DNA of 64,000 nucleotides from Aquibacillus saliphilus. Lineage in GTDB: Bacteria > Bacillota > Bacilli > Bacillales > Amphibacillaceae. Where the stretch lies: contig NZ_JAIZAP010000009.1 in assembly GCF_020404745.1 (NCBI RefSeq), positions 1 through 64,000 on the forward strand, written 5' to 3'. The notes beneath the pieces are model-generated. The model was given only the letters and a program-made list of their open reading frames with translations, was not told the origin of the DNA and made no database searches. Made by a program: the position numbers and the translations under genes. Each line of letters begins with the position of its first letter. Positions within the stretch are counted from its first letter, which is position 1. Shown one piece after another: positions 34,273 through 43,227 of the stretch.

Positions 34273-35946
34273 TTAAACGATTTTCGATTCCGACTCTCCT
34301 AATTTGGCTAAGTTTTCCTTGATATGATTTGCTGATATATAACCAAAAACTGTTGTTGGTCCTATGGTAGAACCTGGACCCGGGTAAACCCGACCCATCA
34401 CTGAAGCAGAACAATTTCCGGTTGCATATAGTCCTTCGATCGGGATATTATTTCGTAGCGCTTGACCATACTCATTTGCTACAATACCACCTTTAGTTCC
34501 TAAATCACCAGGATAAATTTTACAAGCATAAAATGGCGCTTTTATGATCGAGCCCAAATTTGGGTTTCCATACCGAGGATCACCATAATAATTATCATAA
34601 ACAGAATTTCCTCGCCCAAAGTCTTCGTCGATGCCTTTTTCTGCAAATGTATTAAAGCGCTCAATTTCTGCTTTTAATCCTGCGTAGTCAATGTGACATT
34701 TTTTAGCTAGTTCCTCAATCGTGTCTGCTTTAATTAAGAAACCGCTTTCAATCGCTTCTTTAGGTGTTCTTTTCGGCAACATGTCTCCGAACAAGTATTT
34801 ATTGCGATGCCGGCTTTCCATAATGAGCCACGAATGAATTGCCTTACCGTTTTTTTCTTGTCTATCGAGAATTGCATGCCCCGCATCGGTATAAGATTGT
34901 GATTCATTGAAATAACGTGATCCGGTTTGGTCAACAATTACAGAGTGTGGCATGGAGCGTTCATAAACTAAAAACTTTCGAGATCCGGTTGCATCTAGTG
35001 TAGTTGGTCCCCACCAGGCATCATCTAATAAAGCTGTATCAAGCGTATGTTTTTGAGCAATTAATAGCATGTCTCCTGTATTATCTTGACTAGCGGATGT
35101 CCATTCAGTTCCAACATTGTGGTATTTATTTCGTAGCTCAGAATTTCGTTCAAACCCACCGCCTGCTAGGATAACACTTTTACTTTTAATATATAAGGGT
35201 TGACCATCCTTTTCAGTTTTCACACCAACAACTTTATCATTCTCGAATAGTAAATCTTTTAAAGGAGTGGAGAGTTTAATAGCTACGTTTTGTTCGAGGG
35301 CAATCTTCATCAAGTGACTTACTAGACCTGCACCAATCGACAGAGCATGGCGACCCATAATCTTATGTTTAAATCCATTGAGAAACATTCCGATTACAGT
35401 ACTAAAGTCTTTCACATTTGTAAAAGCCTTCGGTAAGGATGCAACCTTGCCAGAATATAATGGTAAAGGTGCTTCAATTTCACCTTTTCTTATCGTGTGT
35501 TCAAAATCTCCAAGCAATCGGGCATCAAAAATTTCACCTTCTATGGAACGTCCAATCTTACCACCTGGCTTTTCTGGATAGTAGTCAGGATATAATGAAC
35601 CAGCAACCCATTTCATTCCGATTTCTTCTAAAAATTTCACCATTTGATGCCCATTTTTCACATAGGCTTCTTTACGTTCGTAAGTGGAGGATGGGCCAAT
35701 ATCCTTAATAATTTCCTGCATATAAGTAAGAGCTTCTTCTTCACTATCCTGCAACCCGGCATTTTTAGATACGTGGTTATTTGGAATCCATAACCCACCA
35801 CCAGAAAGAGCCGAGGAACCACCCCATACTTCACCTTTTTCGATAATAACTGTCTTTAACCCTTGACTAGCAGCAGTAATTGCTGCCACAAGACCACCAG
35901 CACCACTACCAACAACTACAACGTCATATTCTTCATGCCAATTCAT
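34273..35946 (-). CDS. FAD-dependent oxidoreductase, 3-ketosteroid-delta1-dehydrogenase-like
   Basis: A 557-residue flavoprotein. The FAD-binding start is YDVVVVGSGAGGLVAAITAA (about 7-26), followed by GGSSALSGGG (about 42-51). The C-terminal FAD segment is GGIVANEYGQAL and GLYATGNC (about 486-515), with YPGPGSTIGPTTVFGY (about 522-537) typical of the KstD/fumarate-reductase-like family. It probably dehydrogenates a steroid-like or enone substrate. The substrate and electron partner are unknown. It is divergent from a TetR regulator with shared operator-like repeats. Confidence 0.85.
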   Translation of the reverse strand: MNWHEEYDVVVVGSGAGGLVAAITAASQGLKTVIIEKGEVWGGSSALSGGGLWIPNNHVSKNAGLQDSEEEALTYMQEIIKDIGPSSTYERKEAYVKNGHQMVKFLEEIGMKWVAGSLYPDYYPEKPGGKIGRSIEGEIFDARLLGDFEHTIRKGEIEAPLPLYSGKVASLPKAFTNVKDFSTVIGMFLNGFKHKIMGRHALSIGAGLVSHLMKIALEQNVAIKLSTPLKDLLFENDKVVGVKTEKDGQPLYIKSKSVILAGGGFERNSELRNKYHNVGTEWTSASQDNTGDMLLIAQKHTLDTALLDDAWWGPTTLDATGSRKFLVYERSMPHSVIVDQTGSRYFNESQSYTDAGHAILDRQEKNGKAIHSWLIMESRHRNKYLFGDMLPKRTPKEAIESGFLIKADTIEELAKKCHIDYAGLKAEIERFNTFAEKGIDEDFGRGNSVYDNYYGDPRYGNPNLGSIIKAPFYACKIYPGDLGTKGGIVANEYGQALRNNIPIEGLYATGNCSASVMGRVYPGPGSTIGPTTVFGYISANHIKENLAKLGESESKIV

Positions 35947-35985
35947 AATACCCCTCCAATTATTTTTTTTTAATAAAAGATAGCT

Positions 35986-36087
35986 TAATCATTCTATTTT
36001 TCTATTTCATGGTAGGATATGTATATTGATACAATTAATATACTCTGGTTGGCTAGAAGAAAATAGTTAGAATTTTTAGAATGATTA
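35986..36087. promoter_or_regulatory. Paired operator-like sites between divergent genes
   Basis: TAATCATTCTA (35986-35996) is repeated in exact inverted form as TAGAATGATTA (36077-36087), one near each gene. Each is followed, 5-6 bases on, by a TCTA element. The arrangement suits binding of the TetR-type regulator encoded at 36194 to both promoters. Confidence 0.65.
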
Positions 36088-36193
36088 GGTTAACTATATT
36101 ATACAAGTGTGTAATAATTTTGTCCATTAATTGATTGCGGTTTCACAGGGAGTGATAGGACAATCTTTATAGTCTTGAGGAGGCGAGTTGTAA

Positions 36194-36745
36194 ATGAACC
36201 TAGAAGATTTACGAGTCATTAAAACAAAGACAAATTTACAATCGACATTGATTGAATTACTTAAAGAAAAACCCCTTGAAAAAGTTACTGTCACGGAGCT
36301 TTGTAGATTGTCAGGGATTACAAGAAGAACATTTTATCTTCATTATGAAAATGTTCCAAAATACTTTGGAGAAATCATTGAACAGCTTATGGATGAACTA
36401 GAGCAATCGATGCAAAAAACGACAAATTACCGGCTTTTGAATTATCAGCAACTAGATCCAAAGATGATTCATTTGTTCGAACATATTTACAATAATAAAG
36501 AGTTCTATCAATTTATCTTTAACAACAATTCTAACTTTGCCTATTATGAGATGTTTTTTAAACGAATAAAAAGATTCGTAAAAAGTTCAATGGAATCAAT
36601 GGATCTAATTAATGAAATAACTGATTTTGAAGTATCCTATCAGGCAAATGCAATATTAGGCATTATCTTAGAATGGTATTATCAAGATTTTCAAAAATCG
36701 GTAGCTGATATGAACCTTATCCTGTTGAAAGTTTTAAAATTATAA
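36194..36745 (+). CDS. TetR/AcrR-family transcriptional regulator
   Basis: A 183-residue regulator. The N-terminal HTH is KTNLQSTLIELLKEKPLEKV, then TVTELCRLSGITRRTFYLHY (about 12-51), the TetR fold. The C-terminal half is helical and Tyr/Phe-rich, as ligand pockets often are. It is divergent from the ketosteroid-dehydrogenase-like gene with inverted sites between them, so repression of that gene is likely. TTGAGGAGGCG precedes the ATG. Confidence 0.87.
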   Translation: MNLEDLRVIKTKTNLQSTLIELLKEKPLEKVTVTELCRLSGITRRTFYLHYENVPKYFGEIIEQLMDELEQSMQKTTNYRLLNYQQLDPKMIHLFEHIYNNKEFYQFIFNNNSNFAYYEMFFKRIKRFVKSSMESMDLINEITDFEVSYQANAILGIILEWYYQDFQKSVADMNLILLKVLKL

Positions 36746-36779
36746 CACTACTACAACTGTATTTCGAATCTTTGTATAA

Positions 36780-36826
36780 AAGTCAAAACTACAAATGTAA
36801 GAAAATTGTGGGTTTGGCTTTTTTGA
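36780..36826 (+). terminator. Probable terminator
   Basis: AGTCAAAACTACAAAT pairs with ATTGTGGGTTTGGC including G-T pairs, followed by TTTTTTG. It ends the TetR gene. The rest of the spacer up to 37089 shows no gene. Confidence 0.55.
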
Positions 36827-37089
36827 ACTTTTAATACTTATTCTACGAGATAGCAACAGCTAGAATCGTCTCGTGGATTATTAAAGCATTGGTTCCTTTT
36901 ATTTTGGCTGTAGGCAATCCATGAAGGAATGATTGGTGCGGACTTTTTATTGTGAAGTGATTTAATTCACAGAATTTTTAAAAATTATAAATTAAAGTGG
37001 GGGTATGGTTCATTAAAGGCTGTTGCTTAAATGTGAATATTGATAAAAAAGTACATCAGTCAAAACAAAAATAGGAGGAGAAAGATACA

Positions 37090-37461
37090 ATGAAAAGAAC
37101 TGATTTGCCAATTGTTTATTCATGTTCAGGATGTTCCTCTGCCGCACAAACCGCTAATTCGATTGCCATTAAAATGGACCGAGAAAATGTTGCGGAGATG
37201 TCTTGTATTGCCGGTGTTGGTGGGGATGTTAAGTCACTAGTTAGAACAGCCAAATCTGGAAGAGATATTATTGCAATTGATGGTTGCGTACTATCCTGTA
37301 GCAAGCATTCGTTAGCTAGACATGATGTGGAAACTAAACATCATTTTGTTCTGTCTGACTTTGATGTGCCGAAGAAAAAAGGAGTGGACCCGGATCCTAT
37401 GCTTACGTTACATGCATACAACCAGATTCTAGACCAAATCAGGGAAAATTCTACTATTTAA
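37090..37461 (+). CDS. DGC-domain putative zinc-binding protein
   Basis: A 123-residue protein of the DGC domain family (PF08859-like). Cys-rich YSCSGCSSAAQTAN (about 10-23), MSCIAGVGGD (about 37-46) and IDGCVLSCSKH (about 62-72) hold the conserved Cys, the second being the DGC signature. The family is often near redox, mercury or arsenic genes and may bind zinc. It lies 190 bases upstream of fadH in the same direction. TAGGAGGAG precedes the ATG. Confidence 0.88.
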   Translation: MKRTDLPIVYSCSGCSSAAQTANSIAIKMDRENVAEMSCIAGVGGDVKSLVRTAKSGRDIIAIDGCVLSCSKHSLARHDVETKHHFVLSDFDVPKKKGVDPDPMLTLHAYNQILDQIRENSTI

Positions 37462-37619
37462 TTTAATCGTAAGTAAAATCTCTTGAATATGGGGGATGCA
37501 TTTGTCCCTAAACGACAAGTATTACCCTGCCGATTTTGCTCAATTTAAGTACGCCCCTGAGTCCGAGTAAATGAAATTTTCCTATCACTGGAGCGATGAA
37601 TCATGATAAACTGTAACAA

Positions 37620-37637
37620 AATGAATGATCATTCATT
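37620..37637 (+). promoter_or_regulatory. 18-bp perfect palindrome before fadH
   Basis: AATGAATGATCATTCATT is a perfect palindrome 18 bases before the fadH start. Its half-sites TGAATGA/TCATTCA are those of the Bacillus FadR (fatty-acid degradation) box, but the usual four central bases are absent. It may be a FadR-like or related TetR operator. Confidence 0.6.
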
Positions 37638-37654
37638 AAAGGGGTGGGAGAAGC

Positions 37655-38425
37655 ATGAAAGATAAAGTTGTTATTGTGACAGGTGGCTCGAGTGGTATGG
37701 GAAAGTACATGGCGGAGCGTTTTGCGCGGGCTGGCGCAAAAGTGGTAATCACAGGTAGAAACCAGGAAAGACTAGATCTTGCAGCAACTGAAATCAATAA
37801 GAAAGAACCAGAATCAGAGGTTTTAAAGATACAGATGGATGTACGAGAAATCGAACATGTTAGGCATATGGTATCTAAAACCCTAAAGCAATTTGGGCGG
37901 ATTGATCATTTAGTCAATAATGCAGCCGGTAACTTTATTTGTCCAGCTGAAAAGTTAAGTGCGAATGGCTGGAATTCTGTTATTAACATTGTCTTGAATG
38001 GGACCTTTTATTGTAGCAGTGAAGTAGGAAAGTATTGGATTGAAAAAGGTATGAAAGGAAGCATCATTAATATGGTAGCAACCTACGCTTGGGGTGCTGG
38101 AGCTGGTGTGATCCACTCAGCCGCAGCAAAAGCAGGTGTATTATCGATGACAAGAACCCTTGCAGTTGAATGGGGCAAAAAATATGGAATTCGTGTCAAT
38201 GCCATTGCTCCTGGACCGATAGACCGGACAGGAGGGGCTGAAAAATTATGGGAATCTGAAGACGCTGCAAAGAGAACGTTGGATAGTGTACCATTAGGTC
38301 GGTTAGGTACACCTGAGGAAATTGCTGAACTTGCCCTTTTTCTATTCTCTGGACATTCAGGCTACATAAATGGAGAATGTATTACGATGGACGGCGGACA
38401 ATGGTTAAACCAGCAACCTTTTTAA
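37655..38425 (+). CDS. fadH: 2,4-dienoyl-CoA reductase, SDR type
   Basis: A 256-residue short-chain dehydrogenase. Cofactor motif TGGSSGMG is at 9-16, NNAAGN at about 88-93; the last two residues of the catalytic Ser-Tyr-Lys set are hard to place because the Tyr position reads IHSAAAKAGV (about 144-153), as in the dienoyl-CoA reductase branch where the Tyr is replaced. IAPGPIDRTGG (about 185-195) and YINGECITMDGGQWLNQ at the end are characteristic of this group. It reduces 2,4-dienoyl-CoA in beta-oxidation. A FadR-like palindrome supports that. GGGGTGGGAG precedes the ATG. Confidence 0.88.
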   Translation: MKDKVVIVTGGSSGMGKYMAERFARAGAKVVITGRNQERLDLAATEINKKEPESEVLKIQMDVREIEHVRHMVSKTLKQFGRIDHLVNNAAGNFICPAEKLSANGWNSVINIVLNGTFYCSSEVGKYWIEKGMKGSIINMVATYAWGAGAGVIHSAAAKAGVLSMTRTLAVEWGKKYGIRVNAIAPGPIDRTGGAEKLWESEDAAKRTLDSVPLGRLGTPEEIAELALFLFSGHSGYINGECITMDGGQWLNQQPF

Positions 38426-38451
38426 TTTTTAATCTAAATAGTTTTTTAGTT

Positions 38452-38484
38452 AAGCCAAGGGGTAAAGCCCTTGGTTTCTGTTTA
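38452..38484 (+). terminator. Rho-independent terminator
   Basis: AAGCCAAGGG pairs with CCCTTGGTTT around GTAAAG, with TCTGTTT after. It ends fadH. Confidence 0.8.
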
Positions 38485-38515
38485 GTATTCATCTTGAAAG
38501 TGCGTACGATTATTA

Positions 38516-39133
38516 TTATCTGATCGAGAGAGAGCCAAGATAGTAACCGCCAAGAAAAATTGTCAAAATTAAAATGAAGTGAATAATTGCCCACCCTAGT
38601 TTACCAAATTTTAAAGACTCAATGGAAATAGGTTTTCTTAGATTTTCAGGAACGATGATTCCCCCAATCCATTCGAAAATCAAGAAAAATATCCACCACC
38701 AAGTATAAGAATGCCAAAAATCCCATTTGAAATTATATTCAATAATCCTTGTGTTCACTAATGCCCATGTTTCAAAGAACATACCGACATGAATGATTGC
38801 CCAATAGAATGGTATCTTCCATGGCCAGTGCTTTGGGCTATAGCGTACAGCAAGTAGAACCATTATCGGAAAGGATAATGCAATTGTAGTTACAGGCATA
38901 ATTAGTAGGTTAGGGAACAACAAATATGGAAATGAGTAAAAATGTAATGTAACAAAAAGATAACAAAGGAGATTGCCAATTAATGCAGCTAATACAAATA
39001 ATAAACCATATTTCTTCCAATTTAATTTTAAAAAAGGTAGAAGAATAACTATCCCAATTATGATTCCAAAAATGTAGATAAATGACTCGACATTAAAACC
39101 AGCATTTATATAATTTTTCACTATTATAGCCAC
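38516..39133 (-). CDS. CBO0543-like membrane protein
   Basis: A 205-residue protein with six or seven helices and many Trp (WKIPFYWAIIHVGMFFETWA; WHSYTWWWIFFLIFEWIGG). It resembles uncharacterised CBO0543-family membrane proteins of spore formers. The GTG at 39133 lies too near AAGGA for a sure start; a GTG 15 bases inside is an alternative. Function unknown. Confidence 0.7.
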   Translation of the reverse strand: MAIIVKNYINAGFNVESFIYIFGIIIGIVILLPFLKLNWKKYGLLFVLAALIGNLLCYLFVTLHFYSFPYLLFPNLLIMPVTTIALSFPIMVLLAVRYSPKHWPWKIPFYWAIIHVGMFFETWALVNTRIIEYNFKWDFWHSYTWWWIFFLIFEWIGGIIVPENLRKPISIESLKFGKLGWAIIHFILILTIFLGGYYLGSLSIR

Positions 39134-39245
39134 TTTTCCTTATCTGAAATTGATACTTTCAGCTTGTGTAACAATAGCTACTTTTATTACTCACTAGGCT
39201 TGTATTTTGATGATTATTGTAATATGAGGATTGTTATTTAAAAAA

Positions 39246-39280
39246 AGAACCTTCAATCCGAAGATCGGATCAAAGGTTTT
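39246..39280. terminator. Probable terminator of mqo
   Basis: AGAACCTT and AAGGTTTT with inner ATCCG/CGGAT pairs form one hairpin in the spacer downstream of mqo, T-rich in the minus direction toward AAAAAA. Confidence 0.65.
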
Positions 39281-39308
39281 GTGCATTAATTTATCTTTGT
39301 TTGTCTTG

Positions 39309-40814
39309 TTAATTACTAGAGACTCGCTCTTTTTCACTTAGACCAAGCGTCTGTTTTGTTGATGTATGAATGTCGTTTAGCAGCTCTGGGTTCTCCATTA
39401 GTGACATGCCATAAGAAGGAATCATTTCTTTAATTTTTGGTTCCCACTCTTCGATATATTCAGGGAAACATTTTTCGATGATCTCAAGCATGACGTGAAC
39501 GGCAGTTGAAGCACCAGGAGACGCGCCAAGTAGTGCTGCAATCGATCCATCTTCGGCAGTAATCGCTTCAGTACCAAGTTGAAGCGTTCCTTTGCCGCCA
39601 TCTTCGGTATCTTTGATGACTTGTACACGTTGGCCAGCTATTACTAAATCCCATTCGTCGGTTTTGGCATCAGGGATAAACTCGCGTAACTCTTCCATCC
39701 GTTGTTCTTTCGATAACATAACTTGCTGAATAAGGTATTTTGTCAATGCCATGTTTTTAGCCCCTGCAGCCAACATAGTTAATAAATTATCCGGTTTTAC
39801 GGAAGTTATCAAATCAAACATGGAACCATTTTTCAAAAACTTTGGTGAGAAGCCAGCATATGGTCCAAATAGCAATGACTTTTTATTGTCGATAAATCGT
39901 GTATCAAGATGCGGAACGGACATTGGAGGAGCACCGACTTTTGCTTTTCCGTACACTTTGGCATGATGCCTAGCTACTACGTCCGGGTTATTACACGCCA
40001 TAAATAGTCCACTTACAGGGAATCCTCCAATATGTTTTCCTTCAGGAATACCCGATTTTTGTAGTAAATGTAGGCTTCCGCCACCACCACCGATAAAAAC
40101 GAATTTTGCAGTATGACGTTCGACAGTACCGCTTTCGTCATTCTTCACTTTAAGTTCCCACAAGCCGTCGCTAGTACGTTTAATATCATTAACACTGTGC
40201 TTGTAGTTTATATCAACATTTTCACTTTCTAAGTGGTCAACCATCATGTTCGTTAATGCACCAAAATTGACATCAGTTCCAGAATCAATTTTGGTTGCCG
40301 CGACCGGTTCATCAGTTGTACGACCCCCGATAATAAGTGGTATCCAGTCCATCAGTTTTTCAGGATTATCGGAAAATTCCATCCCCTTGAAAAGCGGATT
40401 ATCTGATAGCGCTTTAAAACGATTTTTTAAAAACGATATATTTTGTTCTCCTCGTACTAAACTCATATGAGGTAATGGCATGATAAAGTCCTGTGGATTA
40501 TGTATTAGCTTGCGGTTTACAAGATAAGACCAAAATTGCATCGAAGTCTGAAATTGTTCATTAATTTTTATCGCTTTACTAATATCTACAGATCCATCTG
40601 GCTTTTCGGTCGTATAGTTAAGCTCGCACAGTGCCGCATGCCCCGTTCCAGCATTGTTCCACTCGTTAGAGCTTTCTTCTCCTGCTTTTTCGAGCTTCTC
40701 AAATACTGTAATTTTCCATTCTGGTACCAATTCTTTCAAGAGCGTCCCTAAAGTTGCACTCATGATTCCGGCACCAATTAAAATGACGTCTGTTTTCGTT
40801 TCTCTGTTGCTCAT
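39309..40814 (-). CDS. mqo: Malate:quinone oxidoreductase
   Basis: A 501-residue membrane-associated flavoprotein of the MQO family. [17 protein letters not shown] (about 10-26) binds [23 protein letters not shown] (about 48-67), PHMSLVRGE and FLFIGGGG-like [17 protein letters not shown] (about 239-255) are characteristic. The end has [20 protein letters not shown] (about 421-440). It oxidises malate to oxaloacetate and passes electrons to quinone, a bypass of malate dehydrogenase. The ATG at 40814 is preferred, with AAAGGTTGG upstream. Confidence 0.93.
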   Translation of the reverse strand: MSNRETKTDVILIGAGIMSATLGTLLKELVPEWKITVFEKLEKAGEESSNEWNNAGTGHAALCELNYTTEKPDGSVDISKAIKINEQFQTSMQFWSYLVNRKLIHNPQDFIMPLPHMSLVRGEQNISFLKNRFKALSDNPLFKGMEFSDNPEKLMDWIPLIIGGRTTDEPVAATKIDSGTDVNFGALTNMMVDHLESENVDINYKHSVNDIKRTSDGLWELKVKNDESGTVERHTAKFVFIGGGGGSLHLLQKSGIPEGKHIGGFPVSGLFMACNNPDVVARHHAKVYGKAKVGAPPMSVPHLDTRFIDNKKSLLFGPYAGFSPKFLKNGSMFDLITSVKPDNLLTMLAAGAKNMALTKYLIQQVMLSKEQRMEELREFIPDAKTDEWDLVIAGQRVQVIKDTEDGGKGTLQLGTEAITAEDGSIAALLGASPGASTAVHVMLEIIEKCFPEYIEEWEPKIKEMIPSYGMSLMENPELLNDIHTSTKQTLGLSEKERVSSN

Positions 40815-40889
40815 TTTTACCAACCTTTTCCCCTGAGATTTGCAGCGAAGATGTAGGTCACACCAAGTTACACACCTTTTCTGTCTTCA

Positions 40890-40917
40890 ATTATAACTGT
40901 AACAGACTTTATTACAA
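40890..40917 (-). promoter_or_regulatory. Promoter of mqo
   Basis: On the minus strand TTGTAA and a perfect TATAAT are 16 bases apart, about 75 bases before the mqo start. Confidence 0.6.
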
Positions 40918-41119
40918 TTATTTATAGATTAATTGTCTACTAGTATATAATAATTATAAACTATTTATAGCTGTTAAAAAAGGTAGAAATCCGTTAACTT
41001 CGCCTGGGAATATATAAAACTAAAGATTTAAGCCAGCTTATTGCGTGACTATGGCAACTTGCCTTTTCAAGATAACCCTCATTACAGTAACTTTCTTCAC
41101 AATGGTCAAACAATCTTCA

Positions 41120-41283
41120 CTACCAGTTTTTGAATTTTTTGATATAACCAAATAGTCCAAATAAAATAGCTATAAACAACAGACATAGTTGAGATATTCA
41201 GGTAACTCGAAAAATTGAAGGATTCCAATAATAACTGATGTAATTACCATACTTTTAAAATAAATTTTGTAAGTGATTTCCAT
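41120..41283 (-). pseudogene. Frameshifted two-helix membrane protein
   Basis: On the minus strand AAGGGAG precedes an ATG (41283) and 36 codons starting MEITYKIYFKSMVITSV, then a stop. The other frame continues the pattern: LLFIAILFGLFGYIKKFKNW to a stop at 41120. Total length is not a multiple of three, so one frameshift near 41180 has broken a small gene of about 55 codons. It could also be a sequencing error. Confidence 0.55.
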
Positions 41284-41319
41284 AGCAAGTAACTCCCTTT
41301 TTGTAAAAAAAATTAAAAA

Positions 41320-41601
41320 TCACAGTTCTGAGTTTGGTCAACCATTTACAGTTAAGTGGTTTTCTATTAAAGAGGTATTCGGTATTTTATTGTCAGTTGT
41401 TGGATTGCTTTTAGTAGTAATATAGTTTGCTTTAGTGAATATAAACATATCATTAAAAATGGAGATACAGTAAATGAGTCTTGGGGGGCGCAGGAAGTAC
41501 TGGAAATCAATTCGGAGCTATCAGGAGCAATGGTCACTATGACCAATAGGGGACAAGGGGAAATTTTTACTTGTCCCCTTCCTATGGAAAAAAGCTATTA
41601 G
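41320..41601 (+). pseudogene. Decayed gene, possibly a lipoprotein or secreted protein
   Basis: One frame encodes VKWFSIKEVFGILLSVVG and a hydrophobic end, then stops near 41425. A shift leads into a long protein-like frame (SEYKHIIKNGDTVNESWGAQ and onward) to TAG 41599-41601. This looks like a signal segment and mature part of one gene split by a frameshift. A hairpin GGGGACAAG/CTTGTCCCC (41549-41578) lies inside. Confidence 0.4.
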
Positions 41602-41707
41602 CAGTTAATGAAAGACTAATTGAAGCATCTGATTGGTTTTAACCTTATAAAGGTTATAGTGTATCCATAATAAAAATAATGGAGCAACGTTCATTCATTG
41701 CCACTTT

Positions 41708-42022
41708 TTATTTTGTCACACCAATTCCTAATGACCTTATACTAGACCTTGTTTCATTTGTACCGAATTCATATATCTTTTCGTACAACTGCTTTAAATT
41801 TTTTTGAAAGGTATCCCGTTCATTATCAATATTTTTTTCCGAGAGAGGTTTTGTGAATATCGATTTAGCGTTATGATCCATTGCTAAAACCTGCTTTAAA
41901 AGGTACTCTAACTCATATAACTGACTGTCATCTACCTCAACTTCAAAATATGTGTGGGTCTCGCCAAGTTTCTCTTTATCTATTCGTCCTGAGTCTATTG
42001 AAATATAGTATGTTTGTTTCAT
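41708..42022 (-). CDS. Conserved hypothetical protein
   Basis: A 104-residue soluble protein, mixed alpha/beta (YYISIDSGRID; YFEVEVDDSQLYELEYLLKQ). Similar small proteins are annotated in Bacillaceae without a proven role. The ATG at 42022 has AAGGAGTTG upstream on the minus strand; the longer frame starts earlier without a site. Confidence 0.65.
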   Translation of the reverse strand: MKQTYYISIDSGRIDKEKLGETHTYFEVEVDDSQLYELEYLLKQVLAMDHNAKSIFTKPLSEKNIDNERDTFQKNLKQLYEKIYEFGTNETRSSIRSLGIGVTK

Positions 42023-42158
42023 TATAAACAACTCCTTATTGAACAAGTTATTAAACAGATTCCCATCATGCAGGAAGTGTTAAACATCTAGTGAAAAGAG
42101 GCCGGTTCATTGAGCTATGGATCAGGGCTTACTCTATAAATTCTAAGAGGTGATAAAA

Positions 42159-43019
42159 ATGGACGTTACTAGAATCATTAGTGAACTAATTCTTGAAAAT
42201 AAAATACCTTTAAACACTACACAATATAAAGAACTGAGTGGTGGGACTGTAAGTGAATTATATCTCCTAAATAGCAGCGATGATACTAGTTATGTCGTTA
42301 AGTTAAATGAACCACAGGTAATTGAATCAGAAGCTTATTTTCTTGAATTTTATAAGGACGTAGAACTATTACCTAACATGTTGTTTGTTGAACAGTCATA
42401 TAAGTACTTCGTATATGGATTCATGGCAGGTTCTACTAATTATCCGATAAATAATAAAAAGGAAATGCTCCAAGCACTTGTGGAAGGACTGATAAACAAT
42501 TATAAGTGTGTACCAACGAATACGGGTTGGGGATGGGCAGATGATTTATCGGATTCTTGGGATAGTTTTCTTTTAAATGAAATTATTGAAGCAAACACTT
42601 TTTTAACTTCACACTTAGAAAAAGATGAATATAATTTCATTCTTGACCTTTTTAACAAGACTCATAGAGAAAATCGAGACATACAACCATACTTATTGCA
42701 CGGGGATTGTGGGGTACATAATTTTATTTTCAGACATGGAAAATTAACTGGAGTGATTGATCCAACTCCCGTTATTGGAGATCCACGTTATGATTTGATC
42801 TATGCGTTTTGTTCTTCACCAGACGATTTGACGAAAGAAACAATAGATTCAGCAGTAAGTCATTTGAGGATTAACGGTGCGAAAATTAATTCCATTGTTT
42901 ACGAAGATGTTGTGATAGGATTATATCTCAGACTGGCAACTTGCATTAAACATCATCCCAATGATTTTAACCGCTATTTAAAAGCCTGGTTCTATTGGAA
43001 GGACATTATTAAGAAATGA
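42159..43019 (+). CDS. Aminoglycoside-phosphotransferase-family kinase
   Basis: A 286-residue APH-fold kinase. The catalytic loop is LLHGDCGVHNFIF (about 183-195) and the metal site VIDPTPVIGDPRYDLIYAF (about 203-221). Both are complete, unlike the copy at 9675. The N-lobe has LSGGTVSELYLL. The substrate could be an antibiotic, sugar or small alcohol. AAGAGGTGA precedes the ATG. Confidence 0.85.
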   Translation: MDVTRIISELILENKIPLNTTQYKELSGGTVSELYLLNSSDDTSYVVKLNEPQVIESEAYFLEFYKDVELLPNMLFVEQSYKYFVYGFMAGSTNYPINNKKEMLQALVEGLINNYKCVPTNTGWGWADDLSDSWDSFLLNEIIEANTFLTSHLEKDEYNFILDLFNKTHRENRDIQPYLLHGDCGVHNFIFRHGKLTGVIDPTPVIGDPRYDLIYAFCSSPDDLTKETIDSAVSHLRINGAKINSIVYEDVVIGLYLRLATCIKHHPNDFNRYLKAWFYWKDIIKK

Positions 43020-43166
43020 GTAGTGAGGATCTTTCGACGAAATTTTATCTCATGACTGAATTCGCGAATGATCTTTTCGTATGTATAAAATTTTCCTCGA
43101 CTAAGGTTACCATGCAGTACAATTCCAGATTATTTATAACCATTTGTTTATTAATAATCTTAAGTG

Positions 43167-43203
43167 TGATATAGTAAACCCAGCTTAATAGTAAGCGCTT
43201 TCA
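43167..43203 (+). promoter_or_regulatory. Extended -10 promoter with cre-like site
   Basis: TGATATAGT (43167-43175) is an extended -10. AGTAAGCGCTTTCA (43190-43203) matches the Bacillus cre consensus TGWAANCGNTNWCA at 13 of 14 positions. Its place just downstream of the start of transcription suits CcpA repression of the SDR gene. Confidence 0.65.
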
Positions 43204-43227
43204 AATAATTTTAATGGGGGTTTTGGA

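Noticed and set aside
42159-43019. Named aminoglycoside-resistance gene
   Set aside because: Only the general kinase-fold motifs are seen; similarity to a specific resistance enzyme cannot be claimed.
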